Assembly (NCBI GenBank): GCA_900315935.1
Contig: ONBB01000028.1
Location: 1-47,143 of the forward strand
DNA length: 47,143 nt
Direction of reading: 5' to 3'
From: an uncultured Bacteroidales bacterium
Lineage (GTDB): Bacteria; Bacteroidota; Bacteroidia; Bacteroidales; P3
This document shows, in pieces, positions 1 through 8,354 of the stretch. Position 1 is the stretch's first letter. Each line of letters begins with the position of its first letter. Both the position numbers and the translations under genes were made by a program. A model generated the notes under the pieces. The model had not been told where the DNA came from. It saw only the letters and a list, made by a program, of their open reading frames with translations, and ran no database searches.

Positions 1-162
1 GAAGCGCTCGGGGAATTCCTTGGCGAAGCCGTCCATCTTGACGCTGCCTTTCACGTCGGCGCTCAGGGCGACGACATTCTCGTTCTTGCGGCCAGCCTCG
101 ACAAGGCCTTCGCCCATGCCGGCGCGCAACTCTTTGCTTGATTGTTTTTCGTAGTGGGTCAT
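1..162 (-). CDS. Transketolase C-terminal subunit (partial)
   Basis: Fragment cut off by the window edge; only the first 54 codons are present, starting at ATG 160-162. The translation begins MTHYEKQSSKELRAGMGEGL and continues with NENVVALSADVKGSV, typical of the pyrimidine-binding domain of the C-terminal half of a split transketolase. The matching N-terminal half is at 3188-4036 on the same strand, so the two subunits are encoded about 3 kb apart with three unrelated genes between them. Together the halves would form the thiamine-diphosphate enzyme of the non-oxidative pentose phosphate pathway. Identification rests on a short but characteristic N-terminus. Confidence 0.8.
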   Translation of the reverse strand, partial: MTHYEKQSSKELRAGMGEGLVEAGRKNENVVALSADVKGSVKMDGFAKEFPERF

Positions 163-215
163 TGTTATTGTTGTTTTTATTTGTTTGTTTTCTTTTGGTG
201 GGGTTAATGGGTTTT

Positions 216-286
216 ATGGGTTTAATGGGCGGCTGAAGCCTAATATTTGTTTTGCCCATTAGACCCATTCTGCCCATTAAACCCAT
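216..286. repeat. Inverted repeat at the end of the four-helix-bundle gene
   Basis: Two 15-base arms, at 216-230 and 272-286, are perfect reverse complements of the form ATGGGTTTAATGGGC. They lie among further ATGGG/CCCAT units between 200 and 290. The right arm is inside the last codons of the gene at 240-836 and the left arm is beyond its stop. The hairpin could act as a transcript end for that gene. It also means the Asn/Gly-rich C-terminus of the protein is encoded by repeat DNA. Confidence 0.55.
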
Positions 287-836
287 TGTTATCTCTGTAG
301 GCTTTCCTCGCCCTGTACATCTCTTCTTTTATTCCGCCGTTCTCGAGGAAGTTCTTCTTCTGCCATTCTATCAGCCCTTTTATCAGCACGTCGCACTGGT
401 GTATCAGCGTGATGGCGATATTGGCGATGGTCTCGTCGGAGCGGTCTTTTATCTTCTCGCGGTAGACCGCCGAGTCGAGGTGTCGCTTGCAGAACTCGCG
501 CGTCTGCACACAGCGCGGGTCGTTGTACGGCCACTGCTCCAAACCTCGCACTCGCAGGTAGTCCTCATAGTCGAGCAGCAGCTCGTGTAGAGAGGCCCGG
601 TTGACGTTGGTGAGTTTTATCTCCATCTCCTTGGAGGTTACCCCGTCGATGTTACCCTCCGCCAGATTCTGCTTACCGCTCCGTGCGGCCTGCACCATCT
701 GGTCAATGGTGCGATCGCCCTTCTGCAGGAACTTGTTGGCAAAATAATAGGTCACGTCGTAGACGCATTCCGCCTTCCGGAATGCCTTCAACGTCCTGTA
801 GTTGTTATCTTGCCGTATGAAGTCCTTGTTATCCAT
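240..836 (-). CDS. Four-helix bundle protein
   Basis: 198 aa, all-helical, related to the four helix bundle (23S rRNA intervening-sequence) family with a suffix domain. The segment around residues 40-75 (QMVQAARSGKQNLAEGNIDG) is the family signature, and Trp/Tyr-rich helices follow. The function of the family is unknown; members are common as stand-alone genes in Bacteroidota. The C-terminal 15 residues are a low-complexity NGFNGQNGSNGQNKY tail encoded by the inverted-repeat DNA at 216-286, so the tail is probably a late acquisition. The gene sits between the two transketolase halves without obvious functional connection. Confidence 0.8.
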   Translation of the reverse strand: MDNKDFIRQDNNYRTLKAFRKAECVYDVTYYFANKFLQKGDRTIDQMVQAARSGKQNLAEGNIDGVTSKEMEIKLTNVNRASLHELLLDYEDYLRVRGLEQWPYNDPRCVQTREFCKRHLDSAVYREKIKDRSDETIANIAITLIHQCDVLIKGLIEWQKKNFLENGGIKEEMYRARKAYRDNNGFNGQNGSNGQNKY

Positions 837-848
837 GCTATTTGTTAA

Positions 849-1700
849 TTATCGTTTCCTTTTTCTGTAAACAGTCAATAGGATAAACGCTACTGCAATT
901 ACTGCAGCCAAACTTATAATAACTCCTTTCCAATTGAAAGAGGCTTCGTTGTCTTCGTAATAGATGATTTGCCGGCGGACATAATAGTGGATGCTGTCCC
1001 TCTCAAAATCCATCGAGAGCCAGTTACCGTATTTGTCGCGGTCGGAGCCGTAGTTGAAGTGCACTGTCCCGTGATGGGCGTATATTCGTTGCTCCTCATC
1101 GCCGTATTTATTGTATACCACCTTGTGGTCGCCGCTAATGCTGTCAACCTGACCTTGCGGGTTGTAATACACTATCCAGCAACCCAGGCGCTCTGCCGAA
1201 AGCAGGCTGCCGTCGGAGCGGTATGTGTGTCTATACAGAGGCTTCTCTTTATCCGAAATCTCCAGTGTGCGACCTTGCTCGTCGTATGCTGTCACCCGTA
1301 AAGTGGTGTCATTCCTGTATATAGAATCAAAGTCGCTGTTGCACATATACAGGAGACGTCCGTCATCAGAGTAGATATAGTGGCAGCCAAATTCAGTGCC
1401 TTCATAATGTATGTTCGTCAACCGTCCCTCTTTATCCCAACCATAGAAAACAGTTTCGCAATAGGGCCATTCCGAGACGTAGGTGTTGTAAATCTTCAAA
1501 CCGTCTCTGCTATATACGTCAGTGGATGTATAGGGGAGTACGTCCTCATCGCCGTAATAATACCATCTTGAAGTCTGTACTATATGCACAGGTCCCCTCA
1601 ACCCTTCGCTTGCTGCAGTGGGGACAAACAGTTCCTGTTGTGCCGCAGCCGTTATTGCCACAGCGCAGAGAAGTATCGTCGTCAAGAGTGCTTTTTTCAT
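849..1700 (-). CDS. Secreted YD-repeat-like protein with C-terminal membrane anchor
   Basis: 283 aa. Residues 1-20 form a signal peptide (MKKALLTTILLCAVAITAAA, then Q). The body is rich in Tyr/Asp/Gly beta-hairpin units such as DKEGRLTNI, SDDGRLLYM, DEQGRTLEI, SDGSLLSAE and NPQGQVDSI, spaced like the YD/RHS-type repeats often seen in Bacteroidota secreted proteins. A hydrophobic helix near residues 258-277 followed by YRKRKR would anchor the C-terminus in the inner membrane, with the repeats facing the periplasm. It directly follows the VWA gene (one base apart), so the two are probably co-transcribed. Specific function unknown. Confidence 0.65.
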   Translation of the reverse strand: MKKALLTTILLCAVAITAAAQQELFVPTAASEGLRGPVHIVQTSRWYYYGDEDVLPYTSTDVYSRDGLKIYNTYVSEWPYCETVFYGWDKEGRLTNIHYEGTEFGCHYIYSDDGRLLYMCNSDFDSIYRNDTTLRVTAYDEQGRTLEISDKEKPLYRHTYRSDGSLLSAERLGCWIVYYNPQGQVDSISGDHKVVYNKYGDEEQRIYAHHGTVHFNYGSDRDKYGNWLSMDFERDSIHYYVRRQIIYYEDNEASFNWKGVIISLAAVIAVAFILLTVYRKRKR

Positions 1701-1701
1701 A

Positions 1702-3051
1702 TTAGAACTGTATCTTCGTTGTCTGAGAGCTTTCTATGACAAAGCGTTTGGTCTGGACTTTGTCGTATTTGGTGGCGTTCTGGGGGTGGAGGACTAGTTC
1801 GTATTGGCCGGGCTGCAATAATAACCTCTCGCCGGCGGTGCTGGGGTTGAGGTCGGTGGCGAACTCCACCTGGCCGTCGCGGAGGCGGAAGATGGCGCCG
1901 GTGGTGATGCCTTTGGGTTTGCTCAGCACCAGCATGCCGGGCATGGGCACCGAAAGCTCGGTGGCGGCGTTGCCACGCACCTCTACGCCGCGCAGGGTGG
2001 TAACAGGCAGGGTCTGCACCTCGACGTCGTAGCGACCGGCGAGGTACTGGCCGGTTTCGCCGACCTCCTGCGCTGCCACGCGGTCGCCACTGCCGGCACG
2101 GCGCACTATCGCATCCACATTAGGCTGCTGCCATTGCGGACGCTGGCCGGCGTACTGCACCTTGAGGGTGCCTTCGCTGACGGTGATGTCGATGTTGTTC
2201 ACGCGATCGATGCTGAACTGCATGGCCTCGCGGCGCAGCGGGGGGTGGGTGAAGACGGCCATGTCGTAGGTCACCAGCGGGTCCATCAGCAGCGTGTCGG
2301 GCTTCAACTTGCTGTCCACGCTATAGATGGTGCTGTGGCGGATGACGCCGGTGCGGTGGTCGTAGAAGGCCACGGGGTGCTCGGTCTCGTAGAGGTCGCC
2401 GCTGGCGTCCACCATGTTCAGCACCACCTTGGCCTTGTGTCCGCTGAGGCGGAAGATGTCGTAGAGTGTCTTGGAGTATTCCTCCTCGTTGACCACGGGG
2501 AAGACGCTGCCGGCGCACGAGGCGTGGGCCGACAGGTTGCCGCCGATGCAGAGCACGAAGGTCTGCACCACCACGCCGCTGAGCTGCACCTGGCGCGCCA
2601 CGTCGCATATCTCGGCGTCGCAGTCGTCCATGCCGTCGGTGATGATGAGTATCAGGTTGCGGCTGGAGCCCGTGGCGGGGAAGTCGGAGAGGGCGTCGGT
2701 CAGCGCCGCCGCCGCCGTGCAGCCGCCCTGCGGCACGAGGGTCTTGATCTTGCTCTGCAGCTGGTAGATGTTGTCGCTGCCGAAGGGTACCTCGAGGCGT
2801 GTGCCGAACTGCTCCTTGTTGAGGTGTCCGAAGACGCGGAGGGCCACGTCGACGTCGTGCTGGCGCGAGATGCTGTCGAGGAACGACAGCAGCACCTGCT
2901 GCGTTACCTTGATCTTGCTGTTACTCTGCCAGTGGTTCCACATGGAGTTGGAGCAGTCCATGATGAGTAGCAGGCGGGTCTTGTCGGGCTGCTGGGCCTG
3001 CGCGGCGACGCCTGTAAGCAACAGTAATATCACTATGAATACTCTACGCAT
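1702..3051 (-). CDS. Secreted von Willebrand factor A domain protein
   Basis: 449 aa from the chosen ATG at 3051; an in-frame ATG 27 codons upstream lacks signal-peptide character and begins in repeat DNA. MRRVFIVILLLLTGVAAQAQ is a clear signal peptide. The VWA domain spans about residues 25-215: the MIDAS motif DCSNS occurs in LLLIMDCSNSMWNHW, the threonine-containing loop is GGCTAA, and the acidic loop is ITDGMDDCD. Beta-rich segments follow (about 220-449), ending in RFVIESSQTTKIQF. It probably binds a protein ligand in a metal-dependent way in the periplasm or at the surface; the ligand is not evident. Confidence 0.8.
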   Translation of the reverse strand: MRRVFIVILLLLTGVAAQAQQPDKTRLLLIMDCSNSMWNHWQSNSKIKVTQQVLLSFLDSISRQHDVDVALRVFGHLNKEQFGTRLEVPFGSDNIYQLQSKIKTLVPQGGCTAAAALTDALSDFPATGSSRNLILIITDGMDDCDAEICDVARQVQLSGVVVQTFVLCIGGNLSAHASCAGSVFPVVNEEEYSKTLYDIFRLSGHKAKVVLNMVDASGDLYETEHPVAFYDHRTGVIRHSTIYSVDSKLKPDTLLMDPLVTYDMAVFTHPPLRREAMQFSIDRVNNIDITVSEGTLKVQYAGQRPQWQQPNVDAIVRRAGSGDRVAAQEVGETGQYLAGRYDVEVQTLPVTTLRGVEVRGNAATELSVPMPGMLVLSKPKGITTGAIFRLRDGQVEFATDLNPSTAGERLLLQPGQYELVLHPQNATKYDKVQTKRFVIESSQTTKIQF

Positions 3052-3087
3052 ATCTCTGTATATCTTTAGGCTCCTTGCCCTTTGGGC

Positions 3088-3185
3088 AGAAATCTTGTAA
3101 ATCTTGTAAATTATTTGCTGACGCAACAACATGGCGCAGCATATTTACTAGATTTACAAGATTTCGCGAGCGTAGCGAGCAGGAG
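3088..3185. repeat. Intergenic inverted repeat with TTTACAAGATTT arms
   Basis: AAATCTTGTAAATCTTGTAAA on one side and ATTTACAAGATTTCGCGAGCG on the other, followed by AGCGAGCAGGA, lie between the VWA and transketolase genes. The same units recur four times at 46505-46820, so this is a dispersed repeat family of this genome. The arms could form a hairpin ending the transketolase transcript. Confidence 0.6.
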
Positions 3186-3187
3186 GA

Positions 3188-4036
3188 TTAATAGTCGCCG
3201 AGGGTCTCGGGCAGCTGGGCGAGGGCCTTGGGGAGGTCGGCGGCGGGGACGACGGCGCCGTGGTACTTGTTGGTGTCCTGCATGAAGTCGACGCCGTAGC
3301 CCATCTGGGTGGTGAGGATGACGCAGACGGGAGCGCCCTGGCCGGTGAGGGCTTTGGCCTTGGCCATGCCGTCGAGCACCTGCTGCATGTCGTTGCCGTT
3401 GTCGATGACGACCACCTTCCAGAGGAAGGACTCGAACTTGGCGCGGAGGTCGCCGAGGGTCATCACCTCGTCGACGGTGCCGTCGATTTGCTGGTGGTTG
3501 TAGTCGATGGTGGCGACGAGGTTGTCGACGTGCTTGGCGCCCGCGAACATGGCGGCTTCCCATATCTGGCCTTCCTGCAGCTCGCCGTCGCCGTGCATGG
3601 TGTAGACGAGGTGCGGGTCGCCGGTCATCTTCTTGCCGAGGGCGGCGCCGATGCCGACGCTGAGGCCCTGGCCGAGGGAGCCGGAGGCCATGCGGATGCC
3701 GGGGAGGGCGTGGGCGGTGGAGGGGTGGCCCTGGAGGCGGGTGCCGAACTGGCGGAAGGTGGCCAGCTCGCTGACGGGGAAGTAGCCACGGCGGGCCATG
3801 GTGGAGTAGATGACGGGGGTGATGTGGCCCTGGCTGACGAAGAGCATGTCTTCGCCGGTGCCCTCCATGGTGAAGCGGGCGGGGTCGATGTCCATGATGT
3901 TGAACTGCATGGCGGTGAACCAGTCGGCGGTGCCGAGGGATCCGCCCGGGTGGCCGCTCTGTGCGGCGGTGGTCATGCGGAGGATGTCGCGGCGCACCTG
4001 GGTCGCGAGTTGCTGAAGGTCTTGTGTGGATTTCAT
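3188..4036 (-). CDS. Transketolase, N-terminal subunit
   Basis: 282 aa, the thiamine-diphosphate-binding half of a split transketolase (pentose phosphate pathway, two-carbon ketol transfer between sugar phosphates). Visible motifs: SGHPGGSLGTADWF near residue 28 and the cofactor motif GDGELQEGQIWEAAMFA followed by NLVATIDYN near 150, matching the GDG-N pattern of ThDP enzymes. Length is as expected for the N-terminal subunit. Its partner starts at position 162 on the same strand. In most Bacteroidota with split subunits the two genes are adjacent; here three genes intervene. Confidence 0.92.
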   Translation of the reverse strand: MKSTQDLQQLATQVRRDILRMTTAAQSGHPGGSLGTADWFTAMQFNIMDIDPARFTMEGTGEDMLFVSQGHITPVIYSTMARRGYFPVSELATFRQFGTRLQGHPSTAHALPGIRMASGSLGQGLSVGIGAALGKKMTGDPHLVYTMHGDGELQEGQIWEAAMFAGAKHVDNLVATIDYNHQQIDGTVDEVMTLGDLRAKFESFLWKVVVIDNGNDMQQVLDGMAKAKALTGQGAPVCVILTTQMGYGVDFMQDTNKYHGAVVPAADLPKALAQLPETLGDY

Positions 4037-4042
4037 ATATGC

Positions 4043-4480
4043 TTATTTTTTTAGTTTGAATACATACTGACGTGAGTTCTGGTCGACGGCGAAGAGTTCG
4101 TTGCCGTGGCGGGTTACGGAGACGGTGAGGGTGTTTTCGTCCCAGTCGTGGATGGTGCCGGTGCCGCGGTCGCCACGCATGGTAACGTGGCCCCATACGC
4201 GGCCCTGCGCGCCTTCGGTCTCGACATAGATGGTTTCGGCCGGCCCTTTGGCCTTGGGGGCGGGCTTGGCGGCAGGCCTGGCGGAGGGTGCCTTGGAGGC
4301 GGGCCTCTTGGGGGCGGGCCTGTCGACACGCATGACAGGTATCTCCACCGTGTCGGTGAAGGCCACGGTGATGCTCATCGGCTCGGCGGGCAGGCTGTCG
4401 GTTGCGGCGTCGTTCTGCCCCTTGCAGGCCATCAGGAGGGCCAAACAGGGGAAAATCAGGGCTATACTACTGTGTTTCAT
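4043..4480 (-). CDS. Small Pro/Ala/Lys-rich lipoprotein
   Basis: 145 aa. The start at 4480 gives MKHSSIALIFPCLALLMAC, a lipoprotein signal with lipobox L-M-A-C. The middle (about 55-85) is a low-complexity run of Pro, Ala and Lys (KRPASKAPSARPAAKPAPK) suggestive of a flexible cell-wall-spanning linker. The C-terminal 60 residues are a small beta domain (GRVWGHVTMRGDRGTGTI ... RQYVFKLKK). Six bases separate it from the downstream transketolase start. No known family recognised. Confidence 0.65.
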   Translation of the reverse strand: MKHSSIALIFPCLALLMACKGQNDAATDSLPAEPMSITVAFTDTVEIPVMRVDRPAPKRPASKAPSARPAAKPAPKAKGPAETIYVETEGAQGRVWGHVTMRGDRGTGTIHDWDENTLTVSVTRHGNELFAVDQNSRQYVFKLKK

Positions 4481-4516
4481 ATCGTTGTATTGTTTTTGCT
4501 CTATTGGGGGTGTTTC

Positions 4517-4606
4517 TGGGTTCTCTAGGGGAATGGTAGGGGAACGGTAGGGGAATACAAAGGCACTGGAAGGATATGGTAGGTTATGGTAGGATAGGTG
4601 TATTTC
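4517..4606. repeat. Dispersed CTAGGGGAATACAAAGGCACTGG repeat, copy A
   Basis: Contains runs of TAGGGGAA, then ACAAAGGCACTGGAAGGA and tandem TATGGTAGG units. Close copies occur at 15717-15801, inverted at 33953-34023, and at 38603-38672, always between genes. Confidence 0.7.
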
Positions 4607-4614
4607 CGCATGTT

Positions 4615-5391
4615 TTATCGCTCCCAGATTTTCCATTCGAAGGTGCTTTCGGCCGCCTCGGGCACCTGCGGGAAGAGGTTGCGCGAGATGAGCGCCTCCA
4701 CCTCGTCGACGGTGAGGGCATAGTGGCGGGGCGACTTGTCCTGGGCGTTGTTCTCGACGAGGAACGCCACGGTGTGGAACTTGCCGTCGACGCGCACGGC
4801 CAGCGCCTTGAAAAAGCGGTCGGGCACCATCACGGCGGCGTCGCCGATGGTGCCGTAGCGGTGCTCCTTGAAGATGGGGCCGGTAACGATGTAGACCGAG
4901 CCGTAGCGGCGCGCCATACGGCGGCAGAGCTGCTCGATTTTGTTCCACGCGCCGGCGTTCATCTTGCGGTTCTGGGGGCAGATGTTGGTGAAGTAGTCGC
5001 TCTCGGCCATGGCCTTGTGGCTCCACTTCATGTCGGCATGGGGCGCCATGTGGCCCTTGTCCCAGCCGGTGCCCGAGTAGTCCTCGCGGCTGGCCTTGGG
5101 GAAGCGCACCTCGGGGTCGCGGCTGAAGTTGCGCTGTTGCTCCAAGCGGCCGTCGGCCTCGTCGGCCGTCAGCTCCCACGCCACCCAGTCGGAGACCAGC
5201 GTGCGGTGATTGTAGGAGGCGGTGTAGCCGAGGTGGACCACAACATCCTCGTCGTCAGTGTACTCCGGAATCTCCAGACTTTCGGGCACCGCCCCCGGCA
5301 GCTCGCGCGGCTGTGGCGGCTGCTGGGCGCGGGGATGGCAACCGCCGGCCAGCAGGCAACCAAGGATGAGAAAGGCAATATGCTTGTTCAT
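4615..5391 (-). CDS. DNA/RNA non-specific endonuclease (NUC1-like lipoprotein)
   Basis: 258 aa. N-terminal MNKHIAFLILGCLLAGGC is a lipoprotein signal (lipobox A-G-G-C). The fold is the beta-beta-alpha metal nuclease: the signature D-R/K-G-H appears as GWDKGHMAPHADM near residue 115, with the catalytic His in DKGH; downstream FTNICPQNRKMNAGAWNKIE supplies the metal-binding Asn of the family (N-x-x-P-Q). The ending YVTGPIF ... VPDRFFK is also typical. It would degrade extracytoplasmic nucleic acid for nutrients. It lies six bases upstream of the beta-CASP gene in chromosomal order, with the same orientation. Confidence 0.9.
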   Translation of the reverse strand: MNKHIAFLILGCLLAGGCHPRAQQPPQPRELPGAVPESLEIPEYTDDEDVVVHLGYTASYNHRTLVSDWVAWELTADEADGRLEQQRNFSRDPEVRFPKASREDYSGTGWDKGHMAPHADMKWSHKAMAESDYFTNICPQNRKMNAGAWNKIEQLCRRMARRYGSVYIVTGPIFKEHRYGTIGDAAVMVPDRFFKALAVRVDGKFHTVAFLVENNAQDKSPRHYALTVDEVEALISRNLFPQVPEAAESTFEWKIWER

Positions 5392-5397
5392 AACGGT

Positions 5398-6798
5398 TTA
5401 CAATTCTACTTCTTCACGGAATTCGGGGATGCTGACGCGGTGCCAGCCGTTCTTGCTGAGCGTGGCGGCGAAGTGCTGCTGCGTCTCGGCCTCGCCGTGG
5501 ACGAGGAAGAGGCGCTTGACCTTCTTCTTGTCCTGGCAGTCGATGTAGCGCATCATCTCGTTGTAGTCGCCGTGGCCGGAGAAGGACTCGATGCGGCGCA
5601 GCTCGGCGCGTACCTTGTGGCGCTGGCCGAAGATGGAGACCTCCTCGTCGCCGCGCATAATCTTGGCGCCCAAGGTGGAGGGCTCGCAGTATCCGACGCA
5701 GAGGACGGTGGTGGCGGGGTTGTCGATGTGGTTGGCCAGGTGGTGCTTGACGCGCCCGGCCTCCATCATGCCGCTGGCCGAGATGATGACGCACGGCTTG
5801 TGGCGCACGTTGAGTTGCTTGCTCTCCTCGACACTTTGCACGTAGTGCAGGCGGTCGAAGCCGAAGGGGTCGGGGTCGGTCTTGCAGTACTCGGCGATGT
5901 CGTCGTTGAAACTCTCGCTGTGGAGGCGCATGATGTTGGTGGCCGAGACGGAGAGGGGGCTGTCGACGAAGACGTCGATGTCGGGCAGGAGCTTGACGTG
6001 CTCCAGACGGTCCAGCGCGTAGATGATTTCCTGTGCGCGGCCGATGGCGAAGCTGGGGATGATGAGTTTGCCCTTCTTCTTGGTGCAGGTGTCGAGTACG
6101 GCCTTGAGCAGCTCGGTCTCGGCATCCTGAAGGCTCTCGTGCAGGCGGTCGCCGTAGGTGGACTCCATGATGAGGTAGTCGACCTGGGGGAAGGGCTCGG
6201 GGTCCTTGAGGATCTGCTTGCCGTAGCGCCCGATGTCGCCGCTGAAGCCGAGGCGCACCTTGCGGCGGCCGTCCTTGATTTCGAGGTAGACGAAGGCCGA
6301 GCCGAGGATATGGCCGGCGTCGAAGAACTCGACCGTAACCTCGCCCTCGATGTTGAACTTCTTGTGGTAGGGCACGCTGATGAAGCATCCCATGCAGGCT
6401 TGCGCGTCCTGCTCGTCGTAGATGGGCTCCACGGGGTCGAGGCCCTGCGCCTTGCGTTTCTTGTTGAAGGTCTGGGTGTCCTGCTCCTGTATGCGGCCAG
6501 CGTCGGCCAGCATGATGGCGCAGAGGTCGCGCGTGGCGGGGGTGCAGAGCACGGTGCCGCGGAAGCCCAGCTTGTAGATATAGGGGATGAGGCCGCTGTG
6601 GTCGATATGGGCGTGGGAGAGCACCAGGTAGTCGATCTCCTCGGGGTCGAAGCCGAGGTCGCGGTTCATCGCGTCGGTCTCCAGGCCCTTGCCTTGGTAC
6701 ATGCCGCAGTCGAGCAGTATTTTCAGCCCGCTCTTGGTGGTGATGAGGTGCTTGCTGCCCGTAACCTCGCGGGTGGCTCCCATGAATTGCAGTTTCAT
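5398..6798 (-). CDS. MBL-fold beta-CASP ribonuclease-like metallo-hydrolase
   Basis: 466 aa from ATG 6796-6798. It starts MKLQFMGATREVTGSKHLI as in the CPSF73/YsiH-type family. The metallo-beta-lactamase metal motif H-x-H-x-D-H appears as LSHAHIDHSGLIP near residue 68; further metal ligands are in FDAGHILGSAF and FSGDIG. The beta-CASP domain ends in VIISASGMMEAGRVKHHL and the final FSGHGDYNEMMRYI carries the last conserved His. It probably cleaves RNA in the cytoplasm; no signal peptide. Such enzymes are frequent in Bacteroidota with unknown physiological targets. Confidence 0.93.
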   Translation of the reverse strand: MKLQFMGATREVTGSKHLITTKSGLKILLDCGMYQGKGLETDAMNRDLGFDPEEIDYLVLSHAHIDHSGLIPYIYKLGFRGTVLCTPATRDLCAIMLADAGRIQEQDTQTFNKKRKAQGLDPVEPIYDEQDAQACMGCFISVPYHKKFNIEGEVTVEFFDAGHILGSAFVYLEIKDGRRKVRLGFSGDIGRYGKQILKDPEPFPQVDYLIMESTYGDRLHESLQDAETELLKAVLDTCTKKKGKLIIPSFAIGRAQEIIYALDRLEHVKLLPDIDVFVDSPLSVSATNIMRLHSESFNDDIAEYCKTDPDPFGFDRLHYVQSVEESKQLNVRHKPCVIISASGMMEAGRVKHHLANHIDNPATTVLCVGYCEPSTLGAKIMRGDEEVSIFGQRHKVRAELRRIESFSGHGDYNEMMRYIDCQDKKKVKRLFLVHGEAETQQHFAATLSKNGWHRVSIPEFREEVEL

Positions 6799-6821
6799 TT
6801 TCGTGGATAGTTTATGTGGTT

Positions 6822-8189
6822 TTACTTGATGACTATTTTGCGTCCGGCCTGGTTGTCGACCTGGACGATATAGGTGCCGGCCGCGGCCAGCTGCAGGCGT
6901 GTCGGCGCAGCCTGGGCGGTGAGGGTGGCGACGAGGCGCCCCTCGAGGTCGTACACTTTGATAATGCTGCCCGCCTGACACGACACCTCCACCTGGCGAC
7001 CCAGCACCTGCACGCTCCACCCGGGCACGGCCGAGGGTGGCAGGGCGAGGGATTCGAAGCGCGCCGTCAGCGTGGTGGCGGCAGCGAGGGTGAGGCGGCG
7101 CGGATTGTCGGTGCTGCCGTCGTCCCACGAGAGGAAGCGGTAGCCCTCCAGCGGCAAGGCTCCCACCTCGGCCTCGGTGCCGGCCGGCAGCAGGGCGTTG
7201 CCGATACCGATGCCTGCCGAGGCGTTGTCGGAGAGCACCTGCAGGCGGTAGAAGGTGGGCTGCACCAGCACGGTGTCGGTGCGGTAGAGCGTGTCCGTCC
7301 CGAAGAGGTAGGTGGTATCGTGCACCTCGACCGTGTCGTGCACGCGGACGACTACCGTGTCGGTCAGGCGCAGCGTGTCCACATGGAAGACCACCATGGT
7401 GTCGCGCAGCGGCAGCTGGAACACGGCCGCGAGGTGCAGGTCCTGCAGCAGGGTGAGGATGCGGGGATTGAGCGTGTCGCCGTCGCTCCAGCAGGCAAAG
7501 CGGTAGGGCGCGACGGGCGTGGCCGTGAGGGTAACGTTGGTGCCGGTGGCGTAGGTGCCGGCACCGCTGACGCTGCCACGCGAGGGGTCGGTGGAAGCGA
7601 GGGTGAGGGTGGCGGACTCATGCCCATCCGATACAAAACCAAAGTTATCCCAAGGAAGACCCGAATAGTTTGCCAACGCCCCCGAGGGAACATGTAATGT
7701 GCATGAAGAAAGAGGTGTTTGGTAAAAGGCGTTGACATGAGTGTTAGTCGGCGGGGTCGAACCATGCATATAAACATCGGTGAGCGCACTATCAGAGGCA
7801 AAAGCACTAATATTGAGGGCAGTGAGTGATGCCGGCAGGGTTATTTCTCCCAAAAAGGAACATCTAGCAAAAGAGTTGTTCCCAATTTCCGTCACCCCAT
7901 TTTCAATGACCAAAGATGTTATATCTGTGCCATACAGTGCTTTCATCCCAATCCTTAGTACAGCATAGGTCGTGGATCCACTGGTAACCGTGGACGGGAT
8001 AATCAATGCGCCAGATGGAACATCAGAACCGAGCCATGGGTTCGTAGCAGTGTTAGGGAAAACCACCTCCACCCCACCCTCAATCACGTTGAAGTATAGC
8101 GTCTGGCCGCCGGGCACCTGGGCGGAAAAGTCGTAAGCCCTGGCAACCAGCGACATCAACATCGATATAGCAATCAGATATTCCTTCAT
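6822..8189 (-). CDS. Secreted BspA-like leucine-rich-repeat protein with T9SS sorting domain
   Basis: 455 aa from the second ATG (8189), which starts the signal peptide MKEYLIAISMLMSLVARAYD; the upstream in-frame ATG adds only six residues. About residues 55-165 are BspA-type LRR units (KALYGTDITSLVIENGVTEIGNNSFARC ... ASLTALNISAFAS). Two InlB-B-like repeat modules with YRFACWSDGDTLNPR and YRFLSWDDGSTDNPR flank a stretch of repeated HDTV/RTDTV residues. The last 70 residues (VYDLEGRLVATL ... GTYIVQVDNQAGRKIVIK) are a type A C-terminal sorting domain of type IX secretion. Likely a surface adhesin. Confidence 0.85.
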   Translation of the reverse strand: MKEYLIAISMLMSLVARAYDFSAQVPGGQTLYFNVIEGGVEVVFPNTATNPWLGSDVPSGALIIPSTVTSGSTTYAVLRIGMKALYGTDITSLVIENGVTEIGNNSFARCSFLGEITLPASLTALNISAFASDSALTDVYMHGSTPPTNTHVNAFYQTPLSSCTLHVPSGALANYSGLPWDNFGFVSDGHESATLTLASTDPSRGSVSGAGTYATGTNVTLTATPVAPYRFACWSDGDTLNPRILTLLQDLHLAAVFQLPLRDTMVVFHVDTLRLTDTVVVRVHDTVEVHDTTYLFGTDTLYRTDTVLVQPTFYRLQVLSDNASAGIGIGNALLPAGTEAEVGALPLEGYRFLSWDDGSTDNPRRLTLAAATTLTARFESLALPPSAVPGWSVQVLGRQVEVSCQAGSIIKVYDLEGRLVATLTAQAAPTRLQLAAAGTYIVQVDNQAGRKIVIK

Positions 8190-8249
8190 AATTCTAACAC
8201 AACGCACATTCGCACTTTATATTGTACATTATTTAAAATAAAATAAACT

Positions 8250-8279
8250 TGCCGCATTCAAATAATATGTGTACCTTTG
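8250..8279 (+). promoter_or_regulatory. Bacteroidetes-type promoter of yidC
   Basis: TTG at 8250-8252 and TACCTTTG at 8272-8279 are separated by 19 bases, matching the -33/-7 consensus of the Bacteroidetes primary sigma factor. Transcription would start near 8286, about 70 bases before the yidC ATG. Confidence 0.75.
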
Positions 8280-8354
8280 CATTTTCCAATCCTTGACATG
8301 GGATTGACTATTGTATTGTATATCAACAGCTAAAAAGAAAAACAAGAATACTGA

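Noticed and set aside
2134-2970. Long plus-strand ORFs opposite the VWA, transketolase and beta-CASP genes
   Set aside because: They are antisense shadows in GC-rich DNA with Val/Ala/Gly/His-biased translations and no family signal.
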